From: Lysobacteraceae bacterium
GTDB taxonomy: Bacteria; Pseudomonadota; Gammaproteobacteria; Xanthomonadales; Xanthomonadaceae
Assembly (NCBI GenBank): GCA_031263725.1
Contig: JAISFF010000036.1
Coordinates: forward strand, 1-64,000
Length of the DNA: 64,000 nucleotides
Direction: 5' to 3'
This document shows positions 28,074 through 37,584 of the stretch, one piece after another. The notes beneath the pieces are model-generated. The model was given only the letters and a program-made list of their open reading frames with translations, was not told where the DNA came from and ran no database searches. Within the stretch, counting starts at the first letter, position 1. Each line of letters starts with the position of its first letter. The translations under genes and the position numbers were made by a program.

Positions 28074-29567
28074 ATGAGTGCAAACACCGCAGGTGATGCC
28101 GCGCAGGGCGTTGCGAGCACAGAAGAGTTCGGTTTGCTCGATCAGATCGTCGAGAAGAGCAGGGTCGCCAAGTCCCAGGTCGAGCATCAGCGGGCCAAGG
28201 ACATCATTTCCGAACTGGCCAAGGAAGTGCTGGATGGAACCGTGGTGGTTTCGGAAAGCCTGAGCCTAGCACTGGATGCGCGTGTTGCCGAACTCGACCG
28301 GATCATTTCCGAGCAGGTCAGCGCCATCATCCACGCCCCGGAGTTCCAGAAGCTGGAAAGCACGTGGCGCGGCCTGCGCTATCTGTGCGAACAGACATCA
28401 ACCGGCGCCTTGCTGAAGATCAAGGTCTTCAACTCGCCGAAGAAGGATCTGGTCAGGGATTTCAAATCCGCGATCGATTTCGACCAGAGCGCCCTGTTCA
28501 AGAAAGTGTACGAGGAAGAATTCGGCACCTTCGGCGGATCGCCGTTCGGTGCGCTGCTGGGCGATTACTACATTGGTCGCCAGCCGGAGGACATGTATTT
28601 CGTCGAACAGATGTCGCATGTCGCCGCCGCGGCCCATGCCCCGTTCATTTCGGCGGCTAAAGAGGACATGTTCGGTCTGGAGAGGTTCACCGAAATCGGC
28701 AAGCCGCGCGATCTGGCCAAGGTCTTCGACACCATCGAATACGCGAAGTGGAAGTCGTTCCGCGAGTCGGAAGACTCCCGCTATGTTGGCCTGACCTTGC
28801 CGCGTTTTCTTGGTCGCCTGCCGTACAACCCGAAGGATGGCACGACGGTTGAGGGTTTCAATTTCGTTGAGGATGTCGACGGCGGCAACCACGACAAGTA
28901 CCTGTGGTGCAACACGGCTTATGCGTTTGGGGCGCGCTTGACCAGCGCTTTCGAGGATTTCGGCTGGTGTGCGGCGATCCGCGGCGTGGAAGGCGGCGGT
29001 CTGGTCGAAGGGCTGCCGACCCATACCTTCCGGACCGACGACGGCGAAGTGGCGTTGAAATGTCCGACCGAGATCGCCATCACTGACCGCCGCGAGAAGG
29101 AGCTTAGCGATCTTGGCTTCATTCCGTTGGTGCACTGCAAGAACACCGACTATGCCGCGTTCTTTGGCGCGCAGTCCGCGCAGAAAACGAAAAAGTACAA
29201 CACCGACTCGGCCAATGCCAACGCGATCCTGTCGGCCCAGCTCCAGTACATTTTCGCGGTATCGCGCATTGCCCATTACCTGAAGGCGATGATGCGCGAG
29301 AAGATTGGCAGCTTCGCCTCTGCGGGCAACGTCGAGGACTTCCTGAACCGCTGGATCGCGCAGTACGTTCTGCTCGACGACAATGCGACCCAGGAAGCCA
29401 AGGCGCAGTACCCGTTGCGGGAAGCGTCGATCCAGGTTTCGGAGGTGCCCGGTAAACCGGGGGTCTACCGTGCTGTGGCCTTTCTGAGGCCACATTTCCA
29501 GCTCGATGAGCTGTCGGTCTCGCTGCGACTGGTCGCTGAATTGCCAGCGACCGCCAAAAAGTCCTGA
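28074..29567 (+). CDS. tssC: T6SS contractile sheath large subunit TssC (VipB)
   Basis: 497 aa, normal length. Conserved parts include HAPEFQKLESTWRGLRYL, YEEEFGTFGGSPFGALLGDY, the long central PRFLGRLPY region, GGGLVEGLPTHTF and the C-terminal ASIQVSEVPGKPGVYRAVAFLRPHFQLDEL. It forms the bulk of the sheath recycled by ClpV. A 157-bp gap with a hairpin separates it from hcp. Confidence 0.98.
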   Translation: MSANTAGDAAQGVASTEEFGLLDQIVEKSRVAKSQVEHQRAKDIISELAKEVLDGTVVVSESLSLALDARVAELDRIISEQVSAIIHAPEFQKLESTWRGLRYLCEQTSTGALLKIKVFNSPKKDLVRDFKSAIDFDQSALFKKVYEEEFGTFGGSPFGALLGDYYIGRQPEDMYFVEQMSHVAAAAHAPFISAAKEDMFGLERFTEIGKPRDLAKVFDTIEYAKWKSFRESEDSRYVGLTLPRFLGRLPYNPKDGTTVEGFNFVEDVDGGNHDKYLWCNTAYAFGARLTSAFEDFGWCAAIRGVEGGGLVEGLPTHTFRTDDGEVALKCPTEIAITDRREKELSDLGFIPLVHCKNTDYAAFFGAQSAQKTKKYNTDSANANAILSAQLQYIFAVSRIAHYLKAMMREKIGSFASAGNVEDFLNRWIAQYVLLDDNATQEAKAQYPLREASIQVSEVPGKPGVYRAVAFLRPHFQLDELSVSLRLVAELPATAKKS

Positions 29568-29662
29568 TGAGATGTTGCTTGCGGTAACGAGAGGCAGCAG
29601 CTTAGAAGGCCTCCGTTGTGCGGTACGTAACTGAACAAAACCAGTAAGTTGCAATTCTAACC

Positions 29663-29683
29663 GCCAGGCCGATGGCCTGCCGT
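29663..29683 (+). promoter_or_regulatory. Hairpin between tssC and hcp
   Basis: CAGGCC-GAT-GGCCTG forms a perfect 6-bp stem with a 3-nt loop (29665-29679), followed only by a short TTTC. It may be a weak terminator or a processing or stability element that lets hcp mRNA accumulate separately from tssBC. Confidence 0.4.
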
Positions 29684-29724
29684 CTTTCATTCACATGGAC
29701 GTACGGAACAAGGAAACCAGACTC

Positions 29725-30225
29725 ATGACACAACATGCATTTTTGAGTATCGACACCATCAAGGGCGAATCCCGCGACCAGAGCCACAAGGACTGGATCG
29801 AGATTGAGTCCTTCACCCAGGACGTGCTGCAGCCGCGTTCCGCCACCGCTTCAAGCGTTGGCGGCCAGACGGCCGCACGCGTTGAACTGTCGCCGATCGA
29901 GATCGTCAAGAAGATCGACCTTTCGACCACGGCCCTGCATCAGGCAGCCGCCAATGGCACCACCTTCCCGAAGGCTCAGATCGAGTTCTACCGCGCCGAC
30001 AAGGATGGCGATGCCATCAACTACTACCTGATTGAGCTTCTGAACGTGCTCGTTCATCGCGTCACTACGTCGGTGGGCGCCGATGGTGTGCCGCAGGAAG
30101 TGATCCAGCTGACCTTCGGCTCGATCAAGTGGACCTACCAGCAGCAGAAGCCGGAAGGCGGGCTGGGTGGCAAGACCGTTGCGCAGTGGAGTCCCACGCT
30201 CAACCGTCCGACCCACGGCGTCTGA
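29725..30225 (+). CDS. hcp: Hcp (TssD), T6SS inner tube protein
   Basis: 166-aa tube hexamer subunit. It starts at ATG 29725 (MTQHAFLSIDTIKGESRD) with AAGGA 10 nt upstream; an upstream ATG at 29695 lacks support. Conserved WIEIESFTQDV, HQAAANGTTFPKAQIEFYRAD, YYLIELLNVLVHRV and LTFGSIKWTYQ are present. It is flanked on both sides by hairpins, consistent with a highly expressed monocistronic species. Confidence 0.97.
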   Translation: MTQHAFLSIDTIKGESRDQSHKDWIEIESFTQDVLQPRSATASSVGGQTAARVELSPIEIVKKIDLSTTALHQAAANGTTFPKAQIEFYRADKDGDAINYYLIELLNVLVHRVTTSVGADGVPQEVIQLTFGSIKWTYQQQKPEGGLGGKTVAQWSPTLNRPTHGV

Positions 30226-30234
30226 TATTGTTCG

Positions 30235-30265
30235 ATGCGGTGACATGCGATGCATGTCACCGCAT
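30235..30265 (+). terminator. Perfect 14-bp hairpin after hcp
   Basis: ATGCGGTGACATGC-GAT-GCATGTCACCGCAT is a perfect 14-bp stem with a 3-nt loop starting 10 nt after the hcp stop. Only a short T-poor tail follows, so it is either a partial terminator or a 3' end-stabilising structure favouring hcp over tssE expression. Confidence 0.75.
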
Positions 30266-30387
30266 TTCGGTTATAGCGATAGGCCATCCATACCGAACGT
30301 GTTGTTGCCGTCGTTCACGCACCGGAAGGCTGAGAGCCAATGACGCATCGCTACGCCCCCATCGCCTATCGTATGGAGCAGAAGCGG

Positions 30388-30900
30388 ATGAATTCATTGT
30401 TGAAAGGATTCGAGCCCAGCCTGCTCGACAAGCTGCTTGATGACAGCCCAAAGCGCAGCGACTCGTCGAGCGTGTTCAAGTCCGTTTCGCTGGAGCAGCA
30501 CAAGGAATCGGTCGCGCGCGACCTGGAAGGCCTGCTCAACAGCAGGGCCGCTTTTTCCGAAGATGAACTCGAACGATATCCGAACTGCCGGAAATCGCTG
30601 GTGACCTATGGCCTGTGCGATTTTTCGGGCTTGAGCCTCGCCAATGCCTACGACCGGGCGAAGATTTGCCGTTCGCTGGAGCAGGCCATCGCGAGACATG
30701 AATCCAGGCTCGTCAATGTCAAGGTGTCGATCAATGCTTCGGGCCGGAGTGCCTCGGCGCTGCATTTCACGATCAGCGCATTGCTGAACATCCGGCCTGC
30801 CCGTGAGCCGGTCAGTTTCGATGCGCTGTTTCAAACCAATACCCAGCAGTATTCGGTCAGCCGCCTCCGTCGCGCGGCTTCATCCGGTTCGGGGAACTGA
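30388..30900 (+). CDS. tssE: T6SS baseplate protein TssE (gp25-like)
   Basis: 170 aa from ATG 30388 with GGAG 9 nt upstream; upstream in-frame ATGs at 30340 and 30373 are less likely. It has the gp25/lysozyme-like fold: SLLKGFEPSLLDKLLDD, HKESVARDLEGLLNSRAAF, YPNCRKSLVTYGLCDFSGLS and an RLVNVKVSIN block. It joins the sheath to the baseplate. The stop TGA overlaps the tssF start by one base. Confidence 0.93.
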   Translation: MNSLLKGFEPSLLDKLLDDSPKRSDSSSVFKSVSLEQHKESVARDLEGLLNSRAAFSEDELERYPNCRKSLVTYGLCDFSGLSLANAYDRAKICRSLEQAIARHESRLVNVKVSINASGRSASALHFTISALLNIRPAREPVSFDALFQTNTQQYSVSRLRRAASSGSGN

Positions 30901-32735
30901 TGGAGGATCTGCTGCCGTTCTATGAGCGCGAACTCGCCTACCTGAGACGGTACGGCAGCGAATTTGCTGATCGCTATCCCAAGATCGCCAGTCGCTTGCT
31001 GCTATCCGCCGACGGCAGCGAAGACCCTCATGTCGAGCGTCTGATCGAATCGTTCGCGCTGCTGAGCGCACGGGTCTCGAAGAAGATCGACGATGATTAC
31101 CCCGAATTCACCGGGGCGCTGCTCGAAGTCCTGTATCCGCACTACCTGAGGTCGTTTCCTTCGTGTTCGATCGCCTGGTTCGACATGGGACCTGCATTGG
31201 ACAAGTTGACCGCTCCGGTTGCCATCCCGCGCGGAACCTTCCTGCAGAGCCGGCAGGTGAAAGGCGTCAATTGCCGTTTCCGCACGGCCTACGATGTCGT
31301 CCTGGCGCCCGTTCGCCTGTCTTCGGCCCGGTATGTCGCGATTGCCGAGCCGCCCATGGCGATCACGCTGCCGGCCAACGCCGGTGCGCAGATATCGGTT
31401 ACCTTCGATCTTCTCGGTGACGATGCCTCGATCGGCGGTCTGGGCATGGAGCGGCTTCGCCTGTTCGCCGATGGCGAGCCGTCGTTCCGCGCCGCGCTAC
31501 GCGATGCGTTGACCCTGAGCGTGGTGAAGGCATATGTCGAAGCGGGCGAAAGCGGCAAGTGGATACCGGTCGAGGCGCCTTTGTTCAAGCCGGTCGGATT
31601 TTCCAACGAAGACGCGCTGATCGATTTCCCCGCGCGTTCGCATTCGGCCTACCGGCTGTTGACCGAGTTGTTCGCTTTCCCGGAAAAGTTCGGGTTCTTC
31701 GATATCGATCTTCGCAAGATTTCCGGGGTGTCCGGCAACCGGTTTACCCTTCATCTGGTACTGGCTGCGGGCCGTGGCGATATCGAAAACGGACGGATTC
31801 TGCAGGGTTTGTCCGCCATTCATCTGAGAACCGGCTGCACGCCGGTCGTCAATCTTTTCCCGGTCAATGGCGAGCCGATCCGGGTCACCCATCAGGCGCC
31901 CGGTTATCCAGTGATCGCCGACGCCAGGCGTGCGTATGCCTACGAGGTGCACTCCGTGGATGCGGTCAGGCGCATCCGGCAGACCGCGCAGGGCGAGCAG
32001 ATCACCGAGTTCCGCCCTTTCTACTCGCTGCACCATGCCGAACAGCCGGATAGAACCGGCCATTACTGGCTGCTGCACCGCGATGAGAATGTTGCCCGGC
32101 ACAGTCCTGGATACGAAACTGAACTGTCGTTCGTCGATCTCAACTTCAATCCCTCGTCTCCGCAGACCGATGTCATGAGCCTTCGGCTCACATGCAGCAA
32201 TCGCGATCTTCCGTCCATGCTTGCCTACGGGGTCGCCGGTGGGGATTTGACCCTCGACGGGGGCCACCCGGCGCGTTCGATCGCGATGATACGCAAGCCC
32301 ACGCCGCCTGCCAGTTTCGCTCATGGACGTGGAGCGCAATGGCGCTTGATCTCGCACCTGTCGCTGAACACGCTGTCGTTGACGCACGCGGGCCTGCCGG
32401 CATTGAAGGAAATGCTGCGGCTGTACGACATCGCCCGCTCCGCAGTGACCCGCCGTCAGATCGACGGCATCGTGGGGCTCTCCAGCGAACCGGCGACCCG
32501 TTGGCTGAGCGGGCGTCACTTCGCCAGCGTCGTTCGTGGGATCAAGATCATATTGACCGTCGACGAAAGCAACTTCGTCGGCACTGGGTTATCGGCGTTC
32601 GTGGGTGTGCTTGACCGGTTCTTCGGCCTGTATGTCAACGTAAACAGTTTCACCCAGTTGATTGTCGTTTCCAGCAATTCCGGCGAGATCCTCATTCAAT
32701 GCGAACCACGAAGCGGCGAATCGGCCTTGGCGTAG
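30900..32735 (+). CDS. tssF: T6SS baseplate protein TssF
   Basis: 611 aa, normal length (PF05947). The opening DLLPFYERELAYLRRYGSEFADRYPKIASRL and the following HVERLIESFALLSARVSKKIDDDYPEFTGALLEVLYPHYL are diagnostic. TssF forms the TssFG baseplate wedge. The start overlaps the tssE stop (TGATG), and its 3' end overlaps tssG by 37 bp. Confidence 0.97.
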   Translation: MEDLLPFYERELAYLRRYGSEFADRYPKIASRLLLSADGSEDPHVERLIESFALLSARVSKKIDDDYPEFTGALLEVLYPHYLRSFPSCSIAWFDMGPALDKLTAPVAIPRGTFLQSRQVKGVNCRFRTAYDVVLAPVRLSSARYVAIAEPPMAITLPANAGAQISVTFDLLGDDASIGGLGMERLRLFADGEPSFRAALRDALTLSVVKAYVEAGESGKWIPVEAPLFKPVGFSNEDALIDFPARSHSAYRLLTELFAFPEKFGFFDIDLRKISGVSGNRFTLHLVLAAGRGDIENGRILQGLSAIHLRTGCTPVVNLFPVNGEPIRVTHQAPGYPVIADARRAYAYEVHSVDAVRRIRQTAQGEQITEFRPFYSLHHAEQPDRTGHYWLLHRDENVARHSPGYETELSFVDLNFNPSSPQTDVMSLRLTCSNRDLPSMLAYGVAGGDLTLDGGHPARSIAMIRKPTPPASFAHGRGAQWRLISHLSLNTLSLTHAGLPALKEMLRLYDIARSAVTRRQIDGIVGLSSEPATRWLSGRHFASVVRGIKIILTVDESNFVGTGLSAFVGVLDRFFGLYVNVNSFTQLIVVSSNSGEILIQCEPRSGESALA

Positions 32736-33787
32736 CGCAGCAGTTGCTGCGGAGTCCGCATCGCTTCCAGTTTTTTCAGGCGCTGCGTATCCTCGAGCAC
32801 CTGTTCGTTCGTCAGGGAGTACGCGTCGAGGATGTCCTCGACAAGAGGGTGCGTTTCCACAACAGCCTGTCGCTGTCGTTTCCGGCTAGCGAGATCGAAT
32901 CGATCGACTCGTATTCGACCGATGATGTCCGGCTCGATCGCGAGGCCGCGATCGAGCATGCGGTCAGCATGGAGAGCGTCGGGAAAGTCCACCTCACTCC
33001 GGCGTTCAGTGGACTGCTGGGTATTTCGGGCGTACTGCCGCTGCATTACACCGAAATGCTTGCGCAGCGGGAAATCTACGAGCGTGACCGCACCGCGCGT
33101 GCATTCCTGGATATCTTCAACAACCGGGCGCTGGCCCTTCATTACCAGGCTTGGAAAAAATACCGCTTGGGCGTGCAATATGAACTGGATCGGCGGGAGC
33201 GTTTCCTTCCGTTGATCCTGGCCCTGTCGGGTCTGGGAATGCGTGCGCTTCGTGACCAGTTCGTCGATGGTCATGGCGACATCCACGATCAGGCGATCGC
33301 GCATTTTGCCGGCGGGATGCGCCAGCGCCCTGTTTCCGCCGATTTCCTCCAGCGGTTGCTGTCGGATTATTTTGTTGCTGATATCCGCGTGGAGCAGTTC
33401 GTCGGTGCCTGGTACCCCGTGCCGGAATCGGCGCGTACCCGGCTCGGTACCGGTAACGCTAGGTTGGGGTCGAGCGCATTGGCGGGCGGCCGGGTCTGGC
33501 AGCGCGACCTGAGGATGCGGCTGTGGATCGGTCCGCTGCGCAAGCGCCAGTTCGACGACTTCCTGCCTGGAGGGCAGGCGGCCAAGGCGCTCGCCAAATG
33601 GTTGACGCTGTTGACAGGCGCCTGCCTCGAATACGAGGTCCGGCTGATTCTGCGAGCCGAAGACGTGATCGGCGCCGGTCTCGACGCGCAGGACGGAGCG
33701 CGCCTCGGATGGGACTCCTACCTGGCATCGCGGCCGGAAACACAGGAACGCTCCGACACCCGTTACACCATCCATACCCTGCAATAG
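32699..33787 (+). CDS. tssG: T6SS baseplate protein TssG
   Basis: 362 aa (PF06996). Characteristic RFQFFQALRILEH, VRFHNSLSLSFPASEIES, FSGLLGISGVLPLHYTE, RDRTARAFLDIFNNRALALHYQAW and the late GGRVWQRDLRMRLWIGPL are present. It starts inside the last 37 bp of tssF in another frame, implying tight coupling. tssH follows after 44 bp. Confidence 0.96.
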   Translation: MRTTKRRIGLGVAQQLLRSPHRFQFFQALRILEHLFVRQGVRVEDVLDKRVRFHNSLSLSFPASEIESIDSYSTDDVRLDREAAIEHAVSMESVGKVHLTPAFSGLLGISGVLPLHYTEMLAQREIYERDRTARAFLDIFNNRALALHYQAWKKYRLGVQYELDRRERFLPLILALSGLGMRALRDQFVDGHGDIHDQAIAHFAGGMRQRPVSADFLQRLLSDYFVADIRVEQFVGAWYPVPESARTRLGTGNARLGSSALAGGRVWQRDLRMRLWIGPLRKRQFDDFLPGGQAAKALAKWLTLLTGACLEYEVRLILRAEDVIGAGLDAQDGARLGWDSYLASRPETQERSDTRYTIHTLQ

Positions 33788-33831
33788 AACACCCCCTGGA
33801 TTTTCACCTTTCTTCGGGACGAGCCAAACGA

Positions 33832-36624
33832 ATGAGCATCAATCTGAAGACACTGATCGGCAAATTGAACGATACCTGCCGACAAGCCGCCGAACGTGGC
33901 GCCAGCCTGTGCATGGCACATGGCAACTATGAAGTCGATCTCGAACACCTGTTCCTGGCGTTGCTGGAGCAGCCCGACAGTGATTTCGTACTGATTGCCC
34001 GGCGCAGCGGCATCTCTGTCGATGCCCTGGAGCGCGACTTGAGCGATGAAATCAGCCGGTTCAAGAATGGCAACACGCGCACGCCGGTATTCTCTCCGCA
34101 CTTGCCCACGCTGTTCGAACACGCCTGGCTGATCGCATCGCTCGATTCCGAAACCAGCCGGATTCGCGGCGGTCACCTGCTGCTGGCCCTGCTGACGGAA
34201 CCGGCGCTGGCCCAGTTGGCGCTGCGGGGATCGAACCTGTTCACCCGCTTCAAGCGGGACGAATTGAAGCACGACTTCGCCAAGTTGACCAAGGGGTCGA
34301 AAGAAGCGGGGCAGGGCGTCCGTTTCCAGGATGCACGCCTGCATGACAGCGCTGGCGAGGATACCTCCGATACCGCGGTCGCACCGCAATTGTCGAAGAC
34401 CCCGGCACTCGACCAGTTCACCGCCAACCTGACCCAACGGGCACGCGATGGGCATATCGATCCCGTCGTGGGCCGCGACGCGGAAATCCGCCAGTTGGTG
34501 GACATTCTGATGCGCCGTCGCCAGAACAACCCGATCCTGACCGGCGAGGCCGGTGTGGGCAAGACTGCCGTGGTCGAGGGACTTGCACGCAGGATTGCGG
34601 AAAACGATGTTCCAGACGTGTTGCAGGGCGTTGAACTGCATGTGCTGGACATGGGCTTGTTGCAGGCCGGCGCCAGCGTCAAGGGCGAGTTCGAGAACCG
34701 CCTGAAAAATGTCATCGATGAGGTCAAGAAGAGTCCGCACCCGATCATCCTGTTCATCGACGAGGCGCATACGATGATCGGCGCCGGCGGCCAGGCGGGG
34801 CAGAACGATGCCGCCAATCTGCTGAAACCCGCGCTCGCGCGCGGCGAACTGCGCACCATCGCCGCCACTACCTGGAGCGAATACAAGAAGTACTTTGAAA
34901 AGGACGCCGCGCTGGCCAGGCGGTTCCAGGTGGTCAAGGTCGAGGAACCCAGTGAAACGATCGCTGCGGCCATGCTGCGCAGCATCGTGCCGTTGATGGA
35001 AAAGCATTTCGGCATCCGTGTGCTGGACGAGGCCATCACTGAGGCCGTGCGCCTGTCGCACCGTTACATCAGTGGCCGACAGTTGCCGGACAAGGCGGTT
35101 GGCGTGCTCGATACTGCCTGTGCCAAGGTCGCATTGGGCCAGAGCGCAACGCCTGCGATTATCGAAGACACCCGCAGACACCTGGATCGCCTCGAAGCGG
35201 AAATCTCGGCGCTTGAGCGCGAAGTCGCTGGCGGCGCCCGTCACCACGACGAACGTCTGGCCGAATTACGCGATCGCCAGGCCAAGGCCAGTCAGTTGCT
35301 TGCCGACAATGAAGCGCGGCTCAAGCAGGAGACCGAGCTGGCCGGCCAGATCCGCGCACTGCGCGGCGAACTCGAACAGGCGGCCATTGCGGAAACCGGC
35401 CAGCCGGGTGGTGCGGCCGGTGGCGATGCCGGTGAGACACCCGCAGATGGTCAGCGCGTGTCCGCAGCGAAGCGCAAACCGACCAGGGCGGCGAAAAACG
35501 CGAAACCCGCCAAGTCGAAGGTTTTCGCCAGCCCGCAGCAGGACAGGCTGGAGCAGCTGTCCGCGCAACTGCGCGAGCTGCAGGGCGACACTCCGATGGT
35601 TCCATTGCAGGTGGACGGCACAGTGGTCGCGGAAATCGTTTCCGCATGGACCGGCATCCCGCTGGGACGCATGGTCAAGAATGAAATCCGTACGGTGCGC
35701 AACCTGCAGGGATTGTTGTCCGAACGGATCATCGGCCAGGATCATGCGCTGGACGCCATCGCCCAGAGGGTCCGCACCGCCAGCGCCAGGCTTGAAGATC
35801 CGAACAAGCCACGTGGCGTATTCATGTTTGTCGGTCCCTCCGGCGTGGGCAAGACCGAAACCGCGCTGGCGCTGGCCGACATCCTGTATGGCGGCGAGCG
35901 CAAGCTGGTCGCCATCAACATGAGCGAATACCAGGAAGCGCATAGCATTTCCGGCCTGAAAGGCTCGCCGCCCGGCTACGTGGGCTATGGCGAAGGCGGC
36001 GTGCTGACCGAGGCCGTGCGCCGCCAGCCCTACAGCGTCGTCCTGCTGGACGAAGTGGAAAAGGCGCATCCAGACGTGCTGGAGATGTTCTTCCAGGTGT
36101 TCGACAAGGGCGTGATGGATGATGCCGAAGGACGTGAGATCGACTTCCGCAATACCCTGATCATCCTGACCTCGAATGTTGGTTCGCCGCAGATCATGCA
36201 GGCCTGCCTGAACAAGTCCGCCGAGGATATCCCGTCGGCCGATGCATTGGCCGAGATCCTGCGCCCCGTCCTGGCGAAGCCGTTCAAGCCCGCCTTCCTC
36301 GGCCGTTTGAAGGTTGTGCCGTACTACCCGATCAGCGACGACGTGCTGGTCAGGATCATCGACCTCAAACTGGGCCGCATCCGTGACCGTGTCCAGGCCA
36401 ACCACCAAGCCGCGTTCACTTGGGACGACAGCCTGTCTGAAGCCGTTCTGGCGCGCTGCACCGAGGTCGACAGCGGCGCACGCAACGTCGATCACATCCT
36501 CAATGGCACACTGCTGCCTGAAATCGCCGAGACCGTTCTTGCACGCATGGCCGAGGGCGGCAAGGTCGACAGCATCAGGGTCACGGCGGACAAGAAGGGG
36601 GCATTCAAGTACAGGATCGTCTGA
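33832..36624 (+). CDS. tssH: T6SS AAA+ ATPase TssH (ClpV)
   Basis: 930-aa Clp/Hsp100 ATPase that disassembles contracted TssBC sheaths. It starts SINLKTLIGKLNDTCRQAAE with the ClpV-type N-domain. AAA1 Walker A GEAGVGKTA lies at about residue 238, with the Walker B region ILFIDEAHT. A middle coiled coil carries an insertion at about residues 530-570 rich in Gly, Ala and Lys (KRKPTRAAKNAKPAK). AAA2 Walker A GPSGVGKTE lies at about 668, then LLDEVEKAHPDV. The Lys/Ala linker looks variable. Confidence 0.97.
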   Translation: MSINLKTLIGKLNDTCRQAAERGASLCMAHGNYEVDLEHLFLALLEQPDSDFVLIARRSGISVDALERDLSDEISRFKNGNTRTPVFSPHLPTLFEHAWLIASLDSETSRIRGGHLLLALLTEPALAQLALRGSNLFTRFKRDELKHDFAKLTKGSKEAGQGVRFQDARLHDSAGEDTSDTAVAPQLSKTPALDQFTANLTQRARDGHIDPVVGRDAEIRQLVDILMRRRQNNPILTGEAGVGKTAVVEGLARRIAENDVPDVLQGVELHVLDMGLLQAGASVKGEFENRLKNVIDEVKKSPHPIILFIDEAHTMIGAGGQAGQNDAANLLKPALARGELRTIAATTWSEYKKYFEKDAALARRFQVVKVEEPSETIAAAMLRSIVPLMEKHFGIRVLDEAITEAVRLSHRYISGRQLPDKAVGVLDTACAKVALGQSATPAIIEDTRRHLDRLEAEISALEREVAGGARHHDERLAELRDRQAKASQLLADNEARLKQETELAGQIRALRGELEQAAIAETGQPGGAAGGDAGETPADGQRVSAAKRKPTRAAKNAKPAKSKVFASPQQDRLEQLSAQLRELQGDTPMVPLQVDGTVVAEIVSAWTGIPLGRMVKNEIRTVRNLQGLLSERIIGQDHALDAIAQRVRTASARLEDPNKPRGVFMFVGPSGVGKTETALALADILYGGERKLVAINMSEYQEAHSISGLKGSPPGYVGYGEGGVLTEAVRRQPYSVVLLDEVEKAHPDVLEMFFQVFDKGVMDDAEGREIDFRNTLIILTSNVGSPQIMQACLNKSAEDIPSADALAEILRPVLAKPFKPAFLGRLKVVPYYPISDDVLVRIIDLKLGRIRDRVQANHQAAFTWDDSLSEAVLARCTEVDSGARNVDHILNGTLLPEIAETVLARMAEGGKVDSIRVTADKKGAFKYRIV

Positions 36625-36848
36625 CCGCGAGAATCGGCCCTTGCGTTTCGCACGGCAACGGAGTTGCAGACCTGTTGCCTGCAGTCGATGCCGGTGATGG
36701 TATCGGCGGGTGGACAGTTGCGAAATGCGGTCTGCAGTTCCAGCGAGCCGCGGCCGGGCAGGTTGACCGGATCTTCCGATTCGTGTTCCAGCGGTTCGTC
36801 CGCCAGGGCATCGAGCGACCCGGACGCGCTATTGGCCGCCAGCGGCTG
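36625..36848 (-). pseudogene. Out-of-frame continuation of the T6SS membrane protein gene
   Basis: Read one base out of phase with the upstream ORF, the minus strand encodes LAANSASGSLDALADEPLEH, then LPGRGSLELQTAFRNCPPAD and TITGIDCRQQVCNSVAV. Codon third positions are strongly G/C, as in real genes here. Three cysteines suggest a folded periplasmic C-terminal domain. The frame stays open into the antisense of tssH, so the true end is not clear. Either a real frameshift or a homopolymer sequencing error at 36848-36853. Confidence 0.6.
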
Positions 36849-37527
36849 GGGGGACTTCGCCCTTGATGTGCCCGAGAAGAATCCGCATCAATTCCGATCC
36901 TTCATCTTGTGCGCTGGAAGGTACCGGGGTGGTGATGATGGAAGGCGCGCACGTGGGTGCCGCTGTGACTGTGCCGGCGGACGGCGTTGATGCCGGAACT
37001 GACGCAGCCCGGTCCGTCGGTGGGCGCGGTTGTGTCAGGGTGGCCAGAGGCGCCGTATCCCCGCGCACGGCAGGTACCACGGGAACTGTTGGCGAGGCGC
37101 GGTTGCGTCCCGCTTCCAGCATGGCCAGCGGATCGCCGGTGGACGGGGCGCGTTCGGTTGGCAACAGCACAGCGGCGGCGGTGGCCAACCGTTCACCTGT
37201 GTCTTGTGTGGCCTCGAGGAGCGGTTCAGTCGGTCGGGCCGGCGCTGCAGGCACGGTGGATGCGATCCGCGATTCGCTCACTCGCTGGCGGCGACCATCG
37301 AACAGAAGGCATGTCGCGGCAATCGCCACTGTCAGTATCACGAGGCTCGCCAGTGGAATCCAGACGTATTTGCGTGTTATAGGAAGGGCTGCCGGTGCCG
37401 CGCCCTTGCCGGTAACGCCGGGGCCGGCGCTTTCGAGAATGCATGGGGACGGTTGGTTCGAAGAAACAGGACCCGCATCGGCCTTGAACAGGCTGGGGCG
37501 GGCGGGCTTGGCGTCATTGTTGTTCAA
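36829..37527 (-). CDS. T6SS-cluster single-span membrane protein, frame-broken at its 3' side
   Basis: Annotated frame is 232 aa. About 50 cytoplasmic residues, one transmembrane helix (WIPLASLVILTVAIAATCLLF, about 52-72), then a long Pro/Ala/Thr-rich periplasmic stretch. The visible stop at 36829 comes just after a run of six G (36848-36853, six C on the coding strand). Removing one base there opens a further GC3-rich frame (next entry). No family is recognised. It lies between tssH and the M15 peptidase, opposite to both, and could be a periplasmic accessory factor of the secretion system. Confidence 0.6.
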   Translation of the reverse strand: MNNNDAKPARPSLFKADAGPVSSNQPSPCILESAGPGVTGKGAAPAALPITRKYVWIPLASLVILTVAIAATCLLFDGRRQRVSESRIASTVPAAPARPTEPLLEATQDTGERLATAAAVLLPTERAPSTGDPLAMLEAGRNRASPTVPVVPAVRGDTAPLATLTQPRPPTDRAASVPASTPSAGTVTAAPTCAPSIITTPVPSSAQDEGSELMRILLGHIKGEVPPAAGGQ

Positions 37528-37584
37528 GCGGAGCCTCCCTCGTCCAGATGCAGGATCGATGAATTTTCCGATTCATTTTATCCC

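Noticed and set aside
32696-33784. 362-codon minus-strand frame mirroring tssG
   Set aside because: Exact antisense shadow of tssG, which has full family motifs.
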